Assembly: GCA_028290595.1 (NCBI GenBank)
Contig: JAQGJO010000098.1
Coordinates: forward strand, 1-9,123
DNA from: Hyphomicrobiales bacterium
GTDB lineage: Bacteria; Pseudomonadota; Alphaproteobacteria; Rhizobiales; Beijerinckiaceae
Direction of reading: 5' to 3'
DNA length: 9,123 nt
The notes below the pieces were generated by a model. It had not been told where the DNA came from. It saw only the letters and a list, made by a program, of their open reading frames with translations, and ran no database searches. Each line of letters opens with the position of its first letter. The stretch's first letter is position 1. A program made the translations under genes and the position numbers. Of this stretch, positions 1-7,520 are shown in pieces.

Positions 1-841
1 GATTGCGGTATTGCGGCTCCGACTTGGCGGCAAGATACCAGGTCAGCTCGCGCGCGCCCTTTTCGGCTTCTTCTTCGGTGTCTGCCGTATAGACGAGCGG
101 CATGTAGGCTGTGCCGCCGCCGCCGGGAAGGCCGGTGTCGCGGAAGGCGCTGCGATAGCCATCGAACATCCACTTCACCTTCGCATGCGGCTGCAGGAAG
201 GTTGCGAAGACATAGCCGCGTCCAGCCGCCTTCTTGATGTTGTCGAGATCGCTCGAGCCGGTGATCCAGACGCCAGGATGCGGCGTCTGATAGGGCCGCG
301 GCCAGAGATTGATGGCGCGCCGGTGCGTGAATCTGCCTTCAAAGTTGAACGGACCGTCCGTCGTTGTCCATGCCTTCACGCAAAGATCGATGCCTTCCCA
401 CAGGCGTTCGACCGTCTGCGTCGGGTTGGTGTTGGCGGCGAAGATTTCATAAGGAACGCCGCGAACGAAGCCGACGTCGAGACGCCCGCGCGAAATGCAG
501 TCGATCATCGCCATTTCCTCGGCGATGCGGATCGGATCGCCGCGGTTGGCGATCGGATTGCCGAGAATGCAGATCCGGCCCTTGCTGGTCTGGCGTGCGA
601 GAATAGCGGCGGTCAGCGGTGCTGCGACGTCGATGCAGGTCGCCGTCTGATGATGCTCGTTGCAGAGCAGGTCCAGGCCGAGCTCGTCAGCGATCATATA
701 TTCATCGAGATAGCGATTGTAGAGATCGGCGCCGATCATCGGGTCGAAGTGCTGGTTCGACAGCGACACACGCATCGTCGACAGGCTCTCCATCGGCGGC
801 AGGTTCGGATAGGGCATTTCGGTGAAGTGCCAGGCGTGCAT
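1..841 (-). CDS. LLM-class (luciferase-like) flavin-dependent monooxygenase, 3' end cut off
   Basis: Translating the minus strand from the ATG at 841-839 gives 280 uninterrupted residues to the left edge, so the C-terminus is missing; relatives are usually about 350-400 residues. The protein looks like a bacterial luciferase-like TIM-barrel enzyme of the two-component type, which uses FMNH2 from a separate reductase and O2 to oxidise a small molecule in the cytoplasm. Supporting motifs are EHHQT at residues 62-66, ILGNPIANRGDPIRIAEE at about 92-109 with the following SRGRLDVGFVRG stretch (117-128), and PHPGVWITGSS at 187-197. A GAGG at 853-850 lies 8 nt before the ATG and supports this start. 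The gene follows the alpha/beta hydrolase by 18 bp, so the two are probably one transcript and may act on the same compound (inference). The family call is firm. The substrate cannot be read from the sequence. Confidence 0.9.
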   Translation of the reverse strand, partial: MHAWHFTEMPYPNLPPMESLSTMRVSLSNQHFDPMIGADLYNRYLDEYMIADELGLDLLCNEHHQTATCIDVAAPLTAAILARQTSKGRICILGNPIANRGDPIRIAEEMAMIDCISRGRLDVGFVRGVPYEIFAANTNPTQTVERLWEGIDLCVKAWTTTDGPFNFEGRFTHRRAINLWPRPYQTPHPGVWITGSSDLDNIKKAAGRGYVFATFLQPHAKVKWMFDGYRSAFRDTGLPGGGGTAYMPLVYTADTEEEAEKGARELTWYLAAKSEPQYRN

Positions 842-859
842 GGTGAAAGCCTCGTGCGC

Positions 860-1642
860 TTAATTGATGAAGGGGTTGAGTGTGGCCAGAAAGCTGTCCG
901 GCGCTTCGAGATGCGGGTAGTGCGCGGCCCCCGATATGGTCGCGAATTTCGCGCCGGGAATGAGGTTCGCGTAGGCTTCCCCATAGGCCGTATCGACGAT
1001 GCCATCCTTCTCGCCCCAGATCAGCAGCGTCGGTACATCGATCCGGTGCAGCCGCTGCCGCAGCTTCGGATTGTGCATATAGGGATCCCAACCGAAGCGG
1101 GCGAAGCTTTCGATGTTGCGGGCCACAACGGTGAGCTGGTCGTCATTCATCTGCGAGAAATCGCGTTTGCCCTTTTCAACGTCCGCCCATTTCGCGGCAG
1201 CAACCGCGGTGGGATGCGATGTCCAGATATCCATGATGTCGCGATCAAACGGGCCGCGGACCTTGATGCCATAAGCGTCGACAAGCACGAGGCGCGAAAT
1301 CCGCGACGTATTCTTGACCGCCATTTCGGCCGCCACCCAGCCGCCAAACGAGCAGCCGAGGACTGTGACGTCGGTCAGATCAAGCTCATCGAGCAGGTCG
1401 AGCAGGATGTAGGAGATATCGTCCGCGTTGGCGATCCAGTCCGGGCGCTCCGAAACGCCGAAGCCGGGCAGGGAGGGAGTGATGACCTCAAACTGTTTCG
1501 CAAGCGCATCGAGAAACGGGGCCTCGCGTTCCAACTGCTCCTCTCCTGCAAGGAGAAGAAGAGGCTTGCCGGCACCCCGTCGTTCAACCTCCAGCGAGAG
1601 GTTGTTTATCGATACAGTGCTGCTTTGGGCAGTCGATGGCAT
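860..1642 (-). CDS. Alpha/beta-fold hydrolase
   Basis: A 260-residue alpha/beta hydrolase, probably cytoplasmic (no signal peptide). From the ATG at 1642 the nucleophile is Ser98 in the elbow G-C-S-F-G-G, the acid is Asp213 in LLIWGEKDGIV, and the base is His241 in GAAHYPHLE, which completes the triad. The PSLPGFGVSERP segment before the elbow is typical of the family. The oxyanion-hole region after the first core strand reads LLLLAGEEQ, where most relatives have HG followed by a small residue, so the His is replaced by Ala. The start was chosen because AAGGA (1654-1650) sits 7 nt upstream. An ATG at 1666 and a TTG at 1693 are in frame but have no clear ribosome binding site. The gene lies 18 bp upstream of the flavin monooxygenase and is divergent from the acyl-CoA dehydrogenase. 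It could be an esterase, C-C bond hydrolase or lactonase; I cannot choose among these. Confidence 0.9.
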   Translation of the reverse strand: MPSTAQSSTVSINNLSLEVERRGAGKPLLLLAGEEQLEREAPFLDALAKQFEVITPSLPGFGVSERPDWIANADDISYILLDLLDELDLTDVTVLGCSFGGWVAAEMAVKNTSRISRLVLVDAYGIKVRGPFDRDIMDIWTSHPTAVAAAKWADVEKGKRDFSQMNDDQLTVVARNIESFARFGWDPYMHNPKLRQRLHRIDVPTLLIWGEKDGIVDTAYGEAYANLIPGAKFATISGAAHYPHLEAPDSFLATLNPFIN

Positions 1643-1958
1643 CTCAAGGTCCTTTTGGGGCGGCATATCCCGCGTGCGTGATCGTGCAGGCAACGTGGCG
1701 TGTGGCGCTGGTATGGGTCAATGCGCTAGCGGACCCGTCTTGCACGTGCGCGCAATAGTTATACTTTGGGCGCGACATTATGGTCTGGCCGGCTCGTCTG
1801 ACTGAAGCAGCGGACCTGATTCGCGCGAACCGTGGGGAGGTCAGGCTGCCGAACCTCAGACCGTCTGAAGCAGCAGATAAAGCATATATTTGTTGGACAA
1901 TACGCAACGATTTACCGCAAAATCCGCCTTCAGTTTCCTAATTCACCAGGAGTTCGAC
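1643..1958. promoter_or_regulatory. Divergent intergenic region between hydrolase and acyl-CoA dehydrogenase
   Basis: This 316-bp stretch holds no gene I can support. It should contain promoters for both flanking transcripts. Visible structure includes a 10-bp direct repeat CTGAAGCAGC at 1802-1811 and 1865-1874 (63 bp apart), an inverted repeat GAGGT/ACCTC at 1837-1841 and 1853-1857 lying between the two copies, and a small palindrome TTGT-TGG-ACAA starting near 1889. A relatively AT-rich patch occurs around 1878-1895. No -35/-10 pair stands out, so the promoter positions are not called. The repeats could be regulator binding sites, which is inference only. Confidence 0.4.
1948..1952 (+). promoter_or_regulatory. 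Ribosome binding site deciding the GTG start of the acyl-CoA dehydrogenase
   Basis: AGGAG lies 6 nt before the GTG at 1959, an ideal Shine-Dalgarno spacing. The only in-frame alternative further upstream is a TTG pair near 1890 without a comparable site, and the extra residues it would add do not resemble the family's N-terminus. Confidence 0.85.
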
Positions 1959-3158
1959 GTGTCCTCATCTTCGTCCGATCGCGCAGCCTTCGTCTGGGAT
2001 GATCCCTTTCTGTTCGAGGATCAGCTCAGCGAAGAGGAGCGGATGATCCGCGACACCGCCCGCGCCTATGCGCAGGACAAGCTGCTGCCGCGTGTGGTCG
2101 AAGCCTATGCCAAGGAAACCGTCGACCATGACCTGATCCCCGAGATGGGCGCGCTTGGCCTGCTTGGCGTCACCATCCCCGAAGAATACGGCGCTGCCGG
2201 CGCCAACTATGTGTCCTACGGCCTGGTGGCGCGCGAACTCGAGCGGGTCGATTCAGGCTATCGCTCGACGCTCAGCGTGCAGTCGTCGCTGGTCATGCAT
2301 CCGATCTGGGCCTATGGCGACACGCAGCAGAAGCAGAAATATCTGCCCAAGCTCGCCAGCGGCAAGCTCGTCGGCTGTTTCGGCCTGACCGAGCCGGATG
2401 CCGGGTCCGATCCCGGCAGCATGAAGACGCGGGCTGAAAAAGTCTCCGACGGCTATCGCCTGACGGGCTCAAAAATCTGGATTTCCAACGCGCCGATCGC
2501 CGACGTCTTCATCATCTGGGCCAAGTCCGACGCACACAAAGGCCAGATCAAGGGCTTCATTCTCGAAAAGGGCATGAAGGGCCTGTCGGCGCCGAAGATC
2601 GAGGGCAAGCTGTCGCTGCGCACGTCGGTGACCGGCGAAGTGGTGCTCGACGGCGTGGTCGTGCCGGAAGACAGCCTGCTGCCGAATGTCGCCGGCCTGA
2701 AAGGTCCGTTCGGCTGTCTCAATCGCGCCCGCTACGGCATTGCCTGGGGCGCCATGGGCGCTGCGGAAGATTGCTGGCATCGCGCCCGCCAATACACGCT
2801 TGACCGCAAGCAGTTCGGCCGGCCGCTCGCTGCAACGCAGCTCGTACAGAAGAAACTTGCCGATATGCAGACGGAAATTGCACTCGGCCTGCAGGCGGCA
2901 TTGCGCGTCGGCCGGCTGATGGATGAGGGCAGGGCGGCGCCGGAAGCCATCTCCATCATCAAGCGCAACAACGCCGGCAAGGCGCTCGACATTGCGCGGC
3001 TTGCGCGCGACATGCATGGCGGCAACGGCATTCATGGCGAATATCACGTCATGCGGCATTCGCAGAACCTCGAAACCGTCAACACCTACGAAGGCGCACA
3101 CGACGTGCATGCGCTGATTCTCGGTCGCGCGCAGACGGGCTTGCAGGCGTTTTTCTAA
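1959..3158 (+). CDS. gcdH: Glutaryl-CoA dehydrogenase (acyl-CoA dehydrogenase family)
   Basis: A 399-residue FAD flavoenzyme that oxidatively decarboxylates glutaryl-CoA to crotonyl-CoA and passes electrons to electron-transfer flavoprotein. This is a step in lysine, tryptophan and anaerobic-type aromatic degradation. From the GTG start, the N-terminal helical domain covers about 20-140, the acyl-CoA dehydrogenase signature LTEPDAGSD is at 143-151, the beta domain runs to about 250 and the C-terminal helical domain to the end. Features pointing to the glutaryl-CoA subgroup are SGYRST with Arg102, corresponding to the substrate-carboxylate Arg94 of the human enzyme; [17 protein letters not shown] with catalytic Glu378, corresponding to Glu370; and [18 protein letters not shown]. 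Length fits the family. It is followed by an intergenic REP pair and then the ion permease on the same strand. No CoA-transferase or ETF gene is visible nearby. The family is certain and the glutaryl specificity very likely. Confidence 0.88.
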   Translation: MSSSSSDRAAFVWDDPFLFEDQLSEEERMIRDTARAYAQDKLLPRVVEAYAKETVDHDLIPEMGALGLLGVTIPEEYGAAGANYVSYGLVARELERVDSGYRSTLSVQSSLVMHPIWAYGDTQQKQKYLPKLASGKLVGCFGLTEPDAGSDPGSMKTRAEKVSDGYRLTGSKIWISNAPIADVFIIWAKSDAHKGQIKGFILEKGMKGLSAPKIEGKLSLRTSVTGEVVLDGVVVPEDSLLPNVAGLKGPFGCLNRARYGIAWGAMGAAEDCWHRARQYTLDRKQFGRPLAATQLVQKKLADMQTEIALGLQAALRVGRLMDEGRAAPEAISIIKRNNAGKALDIARLARDMHGGNGIHGEYHVMRHSQNLETVNTYEGAHDVHALILGRAQTGLQAFF

Positions 3159-3181
3159 AAGTGTTTTGTAACCAACCAGGA

Positions 3182-3344
3182 GCCCTCATCCTGAGGAACG
3201 CCCGCAGGGCGTGTCTCGAAGGACGGGGGCGTCACACCGCAGCGTTCGACATACTTCCAGGTCTCCGTCGTATGCTGTCGCGCAGATCTCGCCTGTCGCC
3301 CCCGTCCTTCGAGACGGCGCTACGCGCCTCCTCAGGATGAGGGC
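3182..3344. repeat. Pair of inverted REP-like palindromic elements
   Basis: Two copies of one element lie head-to-head: the left arm at 3182-3231 (50 bp) and the right arm at 3297-3344 (48 bp), separated by 65 bp. Outer 16 bp (GCCCTCATCCTGAGGA) and inner 19 bp (GTCTCGAAGGACGGGGGCG) are identical in both after reverse complementing. The central 15 or 13 bp differ in sequence, but each is self-complementary: ACGCCC-GCA-GGGCGT at 3198-3212 and GGCGC-TAC-GCGCC at 3316-3328. The whole unit can fold into a very long hairpin or into separate small ones. I recognise the CCTCATCCTGAGG / TCTCGAAGGA motif as a dispersed intergenic repeat of Bradyrhizobium-like genomes; its copy number here cannot be seen. 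It may also stop or stabilise the gcdH transcript. Confidence 0.88.
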
Positions 3345-3383
3345 TTCTGGGGGGCTTTCCTTGACCCATTGGAACGCAGATTG

Positions 3384-4724
3384 ATGGACGGTCATTCTTT
3401 TGTCTCGCAGCCGATCTTCGGCCTTAGCCCGCTGTGGCTGTCGGCGGCGCTGCTTGGCGCCGTCTATGCCGCGCTGATCTGGGACAAGATCAATCGCGCC
3501 ATCGTCGCGCTGCTCGGCTTGAGCGTCGTCATCCTCACCGGCCTGCTGTCGCAGGACGAGGCGGTCAAAGGCATCGACACCAACACGATCGGCCTGCTCA
3601 CGGGCATGATGATCCTGGTGTCGATCTCGCGTCGCTCCGGCATGTTCGAATATGTCGCCGTCGTCGCAGCCCAGCTTGCCAAGGCGCATCCGGCCGGCAT
3701 TCTCCTGCTCCTGTCATTGGCGACGGCGTTGCTCTCGGCTTTGCTCGACAATGTGACGACGGTGCTTTTGATCGTACCGGTGACCTTGCACATCACGCGC
3801 GAGTTGGAAATCCCGCCCTATCCGTTCCTGTTCGCTGAGATCCTTGCCTCCAACATCGGCGGCACGGCGACCCTGATCGGCGATCCGCCGAACATTCTCA
3901 TAGGCTCGCTCGTCGGCCTGTCGTTCAATTCCTTCATCATCCATCTGGCGCCCGTCATCGTCGTCATCATGCTGGTACAGGCGGCGATCACGCATCTGGT
4001 CTGGGGCCGCGCCATGAAAGCGGACGCAACCCATCGTGCCAAAGTCATGGCCATGCAGCCGGCTGAAACGATCAAGGATATGACCTTGCTCAAACAGGCG
4101 CTGTGCGTGCTCGCTGTTGTCATCATTACGTTCATGTTCGCACGCCCGCTGCATCTCGAACCGGCGACGATCGCCATCGCCGGCGCGGCGGTGCTGATGT
4201 TCCTGGACAACTGGAAGCATCATACCGACACGCAGGCCGTGAATATCCATCGTACGTTTTCCGAGGTCGAATGGGTCACGATCTTCTTCTTCGCCGGCCT
4301 TTTCGTCATCGTCCATTCGGTCGAAGTCGGCGGGCTGCTCAATCTGCTGGCGCAGAAACTGGTCGCAGCGACCGGCGGCGACATGGCGCGCACGGGTTTT
4401 GCCGTGCTGTGGGCGTCGGCCTTTCTATCTGCCATCGTCGACAACATTCCCTTTGTCGCGACGATGATCCCGTTGATCAAGAGCATGGCGCCGGCCTTCG
4501 GCGGGCCGGATAAGATCGAGCCGCTGTGGTGGTGCCTGTCGCTTGGCGCCTGTCTCGGCGGCAACGGCACGTTGATCGGCGCCTCGGCCAATCTGACGGT
4601 CGCGGGCATTGCCGAGCGCAACGGCATCGGCTTCAGCTTCTGGACCTATACGAAGTTCGCTTTCCCGATGATGCTGGTCAGCGTCGCCATCGCGCATCTC
4701 TATGTGTGGTGGCGGTATTTCTAG
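3384..4724 (+). CDS. ArsB/NhaD-type ion permease (ion transporter superfamily)
   Basis: A 446-residue polytopic inner-membrane protein with roughly 10-12 hydrophobic segments. It belongs to the ArsB/NhaD/P-protein branch of the ion transporter superfamily. The fold's internal repeat is visible: LDNVTTVLL (121-129) with NIGGTATLIGDPPNILIG (157-174) in the first half is echoed by VDNIPFVATMIPL (352-364) with GGNGTLIGASAN (392-403) in the second. These paired hairpin/Asn motifs form the ion and substrate site in relatives. A hydrophilic loop around 209-236 separates the halves. Likely roles are Na+/H+ antiport or export/uptake of an anion, but no arsenic genes or other clues lie beside it. The ATG at 3384 is preceded only by a weak GGA at 3371-3373; a TTG at 3369 is in frame, so the start is uncertain by five residues. 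It may be read through from gcdH across the repeat pair. Confidence 0.87.
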   Translation: MDGHSFVSQPIFGLSPLWLSAALLGAVYAALIWDKINRAIVALLGLSVVILTGLLSQDEAVKGIDTNTIGLLTGMMILVSISRRSGMFEYVAVVAAQLAKAHPAGILLLLSLATALLSALLDNVTTVLLIVPVTLHITRELEIPPYPFLFAEILASNIGGTATLIGDPPNILIGSLVGLSFNSFIIHLAPVIVVIMLVQAAITHLVWGRAMKADATHRAKVMAMQPAETIKDMTLLKQALCVLAVVIITFMFARPLHLEPATIAIAGAAVLMFLDNWKHHTDTQAVNIHRTFSEVEWVTIFFFAGLFVIVHSVEVGGLLNLLAQKLVAATGGDMARTGFAVLWASAFLSAIVDNIPFVATMIPLIKSMAPAFGGPDKIEPLWWCLSLGACLGGNGTLIGASANLTVAGIAERNGIGFSFWTYTKFAFPMMLVSVAIAHLYVWWRYF

Positions 4725-4736
4725 ATGCGCCTCGGT

Positions 4737-4850
4737 GTCATTCCCGCCAAGCGAAGCGCAGAGCGGGAATCCAGAGGCAACGTGACGGCGCAACGTCGCG
4801 GCTCTTGACTCCTGGGTTCCCGCTCGCGCCTGCGGCGCGTCGGGAATGAC
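4737..4850. repeat. Nested palindromic intergenic repeat (GTCATTCCCG ... CGGGAATGAC)
   Basis: Outer arms GTCATTCCCG (4737-4746) and CGGGAATGAC (4841-4850) are perfect inverted repeats. A second nested pair, GCGGGAATCCAG (4763-4774) and CTGGGTTCCCGC (4812-4823), matches with one mismatch that would be a G-U pair in RNA. The right arm contains a further small hairpin, CGCGCC-TGC-GGCGCG (4825-4839). The element fills the gap between the convergent permease and pckA genes. This 'TCATTCCCG...GGAATCCAG' pattern is common as a dispersed intergenic element in proteobacteria. It differs in sequence from the pair at 3182-3344. Confidence 0.8.
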
Positions 4851-4865
4851 AACCGTTCGTGCCCT

Positions 4866-4907
4866 TGAAAATAAAAAAGGCTCCAAGCATCTCTGCTTCG
4901 AGCCTTT
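4866..4907 (-). terminator. Intrinsic terminator of pckA
   Basis: Read on the minus strand, AAAGGCTCGAAGCA, a GAGA loop and TGCTTGGAGCCTTT form a 14-bp stem (4876-4907) with one mismatch, followed directly by a run of T interrupted by one A (TTTTTATTTT). It begins 21 bp after the pckA stop codon. On the plus strand the stem is followed by AAATCTTG, so it should act mainly in the pckA direction. Confidence 0.92.
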
Positions 4908-4928
4908 AAATCTTGCAGCCTAGAAAAC

Positions 4929-6542
4929 CTATTCGGCAGCGATGCGCGAGAACGGCGCGGCGTCGCGCACCTTGGCGTCGACATGGCTTTCGAACGCAAC
5001 GAAATTCTTGCGGAACATGTCGACGAGATGTTTCGCGGTCGCAGCGAATTCGGCTTTGCTGGCCCAGGTCTTCACCGGCTCGAGGATATGCGGCTCGACG
5101 CCCGGCACCGAGGTCGGCACGGCGAGGCCGAAATAGGGATCGGTGCGGAAGGTCGCGCGGTTGAGCGAACCATCGAGCGCTGCGGTCAGCAGGCGGCGCG
5201 TGACCTTGATCGGCATGCGGCGGCCGACGCCTTCCTTGCCGCCGGTCCAGCCGGTGTTGACGAGCCAGCAGTCGACCGAATGCTTGGCGATCAGCTCGCG
5301 CAGCAAATTGCCGTAGATGGAGGGATGCAGCGGCAGGAACGGATGGCCGAAGCAGGTCGAGAACGTCGCTTCTGGCCCGGTCACGCCCTTCTCGGTGCCG
5401 GCGACCTTTGCCGTATAGCCCGACAGGAAGTGATACATGGCCTGCGCCGGGTCGAGCTTGGCGATCGGCGGCAGCACGCCGAAGGCGTCGCAGGTCAGCA
5501 TGATGATGTTCTTGGGCTGGCCGGCGCGGCCGGTGCGCGACGCGTTGGAGATGAATTCCAGCGGATAGGCGACGCGGGTGTTCTCGGTCTTTTCTTCGCT
5601 GTCGAAATCGGGTTCGCGGGTTACCGGATCGAACACGACATTCTCCAGCACGGTGCCGAAGCGTTCCGTCGTTGCGTAGATTTCGGGCTCGGCCTCGCGC
5701 GACAGGCGGATCGCCTTGGCGTAGCAGCCGCCTTCGAAATTGAACACGCCTTCCTTGCCCCAGCCGTGCTCGTCGTCGCCGATGAGAATGCGGTTGGGGT
5801 CCTGCGACAGCGTCGTCTTGCCGGTGCCCGAAAGGCCGAAGAAGACCGCCACGTCGCCATCATCGCCGACATTGGCGGAGGCATGCATCGGCATGACGTT
5901 CTGGTCGGGCAAGGTCCAGTTGAGCCAGGTGAAGACCGACTTCTTCATTTCACCGGCATAGTTGGTGCCGCCGATAAGGACGATCTTGCGGGTGAAATCC
6001 AGCGCGATGACTGTCTCGCTCTTGCAGCCGTGGCGCTTCGGGTCGGCCTTGAACGACGGCAGGTCGATGATCGTCAGGTCGGCGATATAGTTTGCGAGTT
6101 CGGTCTTGTCCGGGCGGATCAGCAGATTGCGGATGAACAGCGAGTGCCAGGCGAATTCGGTGATGACGCGCGCTTTGACGCGGAAGGCGGGGTCGGCGCC
6201 GCCGTAGAGGTCTTGAACGAAGAGGTCTTTGCCTTCGGCGTGTTTGCGGAAGTCTTGCAGCAGCACGTCGAACTGTTCGGGCGTCAGCGCATTGTTATTG
6301 CCCCACCATACTTTTTTCTCGGTGAGCGCATCGCGTACGGTGTGTTTGTCTTTCGGCGAGCGGCCGGTGTGGATGCCTGTCTCGGCATTGATGGGGCCGC
6401 CCGGCATGACGACTGCTTCGCCGCGTCGGATGGACTCTTCATACAGCATCGGCGCGTGCAGATTGTAGAAGACCGTGCCGAGATCCTTGAGGCCGAATTT
6501 ATCGACGCCATAGGATGCGTTGAAGGTGCCCACCTGTTTCAT
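4929..6542 (-). CDS. pckA: Phosphoenolpyruvate carboxykinase (ATP)
   Basis: A 537-residue cytosolic enzyme that converts oxaloacetate and ATP to phosphoenolpyruvate, CO2 and ADP, the entry step of gluconeogenesis from C4 acids. Visible motifs are TGRSPKDK (59-66, with substrate Arg61), NYAGEMKK (194-201, metal/substrate lysines), MPMHASAN with His220, the P-loop GLSGTGKTT (236-244), the metal-binding IGDDEHGW (254-261) with paired Asp, NTR with Arg323, and [14 protein letters not shown] (429-442) near the adenine site. All expected catalytic residues are present and length matches rhizobial PckA. The start at 6542 has GGAG 6 nt upstream. In-frame codons further upstream would extend it into the next gene and add residues foreign to the family. 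A strong terminator follows. The gene is separated from the HugZ-like gene by 178 bp, so it probably has its own promoter. Rhizobial pckA is typically induced by C4-dicarboxylates and repressed by sugars (family knowledge). Confidence 0.97.
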   Translation of the reverse strand: MKQVGTFNASYGVDKFGLKDLGTVFYNLHAPMLYEESIRRGEAVVMPGGPINAETGIHTGRSPKDKHTVRDALTEKKVWWGNNNALTPEQFDVLLQDFRKHAEGKDLFVQDLYGGADPAFRVKARVITEFAWHSLFIRNLLIRPDKTELANYIADLTIIDLPSFKADPKRHGCKSETVIALDFTRKIVLIGGTNYAGEMKKSVFTWLNWTLPDQNVMPMHASANVGDDGDVAVFFGLSGTGKTTLSQDPNRILIGDDEHGWGKEGVFNFEGGCYAKAIRLSREAEPEIYATTERFGTVLENVVFDPVTREPDFDSEEKTENTRVAYPLEFISNASRTGRAGQPKNIIMLTCDAFGVLPPIAKLDPAQAMYHFLSGYTAKVAGTEKGVTGPEATFSTCFGHPFLPLHPSIYGNLLRELIAKHSVDCWLVNTGWTGGKEGVGRRMPIKVTRRLLTAALDGSLNRATFRTDPYFGLAVPTSVPGVEPHILEPVKTWASKAEFAATAKHLVDMFRKNFVAFESHVDAKVRDAAPFSRIAAE

Positions 6543-6720
6543 TGCTGACTCCGAAGTCATTCGATTGTTGCTGCGCTGGAGGCGAGATTGCCTCATACAG
6601 GCCGCCTGCTGAACGTTGAGGGCACCTTTAGTATCCTCAGACCGTCCGGGCAAGGTCGTGACTATGCCATATGACAAGGCAATTAACGATTTTCCTGCAC
6701 GAAACCCATTGTGCAGCGCA
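6543..6720 (-). promoter_or_regulatory. Upstream region of pckA
   Basis: These 178 bp between the HugZ-like stop codon and the pckA start hold no gene and should contain the pckA promoter. GGAG at 6552-6549 is the ribosome binding site. Two small inverted repeats are visible: TGCC/GGCA at 6665-6668 and 6678-6681, and CTGCAC/GTGCAG close to the HugZ-like stop codon (10-nt loop, no T-run, so a poor terminator). I could not assign a convincing -35/-10 pair. Confidence 0.45.
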
Positions 6721-7494
6721 TCATTCTTTAGCGCGTGCAGCAGAGGCCAGTTGCACGAGGCTGTCGCGAAGCGCCGCCGCATCGCTCACAACCCGAGGAA
6801 ATGGCAGCCGCGCAGTCATATCTCCTGCCGCCATATCGATGCCGTCTGGGTCGATGCCAGTGACGCGCCAGCGCCCGTCGGGCTCGCCGCAGAGCTTTGT
6901 GGCATAGAGCCGCACCGCTGCCGCGTGATCGGCGTTCATATGCTCGATGGCGGATGTTTCAGCCTCCAGCAGCGCCTCGGCGCCAGCGAGCGGCGTGAGC
7001 ACCGCCTCGCCAGGGAAGTCGGCGGCGCGGGCGAAGCCGCCGTTGAGGTGCACGCTCGTAATTTCGAGCCGGTAGAAAGCAAAATCGCCGAAGTCGGCAT
7101 AGAGCGCCGATTTGGGATGGCGCGCCAGAAAGCGCAGCTTCAGGCGCGCCCGTTCGTCTACAGCGTCGATGCGTCGCACCCGGCCCGTCACGGTCAGGCG
7201 CGGATGGGCGAGGGGATCGCCCCTGCCGCCCTCGGCCAGCAGGATCGACGCGCGCGGATCGGCCGCGAGATTCCTCGTATGCACCGCGAGCCCGGACATC
7301 AGCAGCACCGGTGCGCCGTCGAAATCGGTGGCGACATTGATGAGGGTGGCGAACGGGGTGCCATCGCCGGTCAATGTCGCCAGCGCGCCGGCCCGCACGC
7401 TGCGCAGCAGGCGCTTGGATACAGCGATCGCATCATACCCCGGCGGGACGCCGGGGACCGCTGCTGCCTCGCTACCGCTCGCCTCTGTCGTCAT
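6721..7494 (-). CDS. HugZ-type FMN-binding protein (PPOX-like domain plus DUF2470)
   Basis: A 257-residue probable cytoplasmic protein with two domains. Residues about 25-155 form a pyridoxamine-phosphate-oxidase-like split barrel, with [20 protein letters not shown] (36-55), the flavin-site pattern [10 protein letters not shown] (67-76) and [10 protein letters not shown] (99-108). Residues about 178-250 are a DUF2470 domain with the hallmark EHMNADH (184-190). The linker HLNGGFARA (149-157) is typical of HugZ/HutZ relatives, some of which bind and degrade heme. Whether this one acts on heme, or is a general flavin or F420-like reductase, is not decided by sequence, and no heme-uptake gene is visible here. 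A modest GGA lies 8 nt before the ATG. The gene starts 26 bp after the stop of the Bug-type binding protein, so co-transcription is likely although the functional link is unclear. Confidence 0.88.
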   Translation of the reverse strand: MTTEASGSEAAAVPGVPPGYDAIAVSKRLLRSVRAGALATLTGDGTPFATLINVATDFDGAPVLLMSGLAVHTRNLAADPRASILLAEGGRGDPLAHPRLTVTGRVRRIDAVDERARLKLRFLARHPKSALYADFGDFAFYRLEITSVHLNGGFARAADFPGEAVLTPLAGAEALLEAETSAIEHMNADHAAAVRLYATKLCGEPDGRWRVTGIDPDGIDMAAGDMTARLPFPRVVSDAAALRDSLVQLASAARAKE

Positions 7495-7520
7495 AAGCTG
7501 TCCGTTCTCCGTTATCGGGC

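Noticed and set aside
11..1681. A plus-strand open frame of 556 codons opposite the hydrolase and monooxygenase
   Set aside because: It is rich in Arg, Gly and Ala, resembles no protein I know, and lies antisense to two genes with intact family motifs. GC-rich third positions commonly keep such shadow frames open.
1643..1693. Upstream TTG (1693) or ATG (1666) start for the hydrolase
   Set aside because: The ATG at 1642 has AAGGA at 7 nt, and the extra residues are unlike the family's N-terminus. The ATG at 1666 cannot be wholly excluded.
1890..1958. Upstream TTG start for the acyl-CoA dehydrogenase
   Set aside because: There is no ribosome binding site before it, and the ideal AGGAG lies within this stretch in front of the GTG at 1959.
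4983..6548. A plus-strand open frame of 521 codons opposite pckA
   Set aside because: It is antisense to a complete PckA with all catalytic motifs, has a low-complexity composition and no recognisable domain.
6543..6782. N-terminal extension of pckA by up to 80 codons
   Set aside because: The extension would overlap the end of the HugZ-like gene and add residues not found in PckA. The GGAG-preceded ATG at 6542 gives the expected family length.
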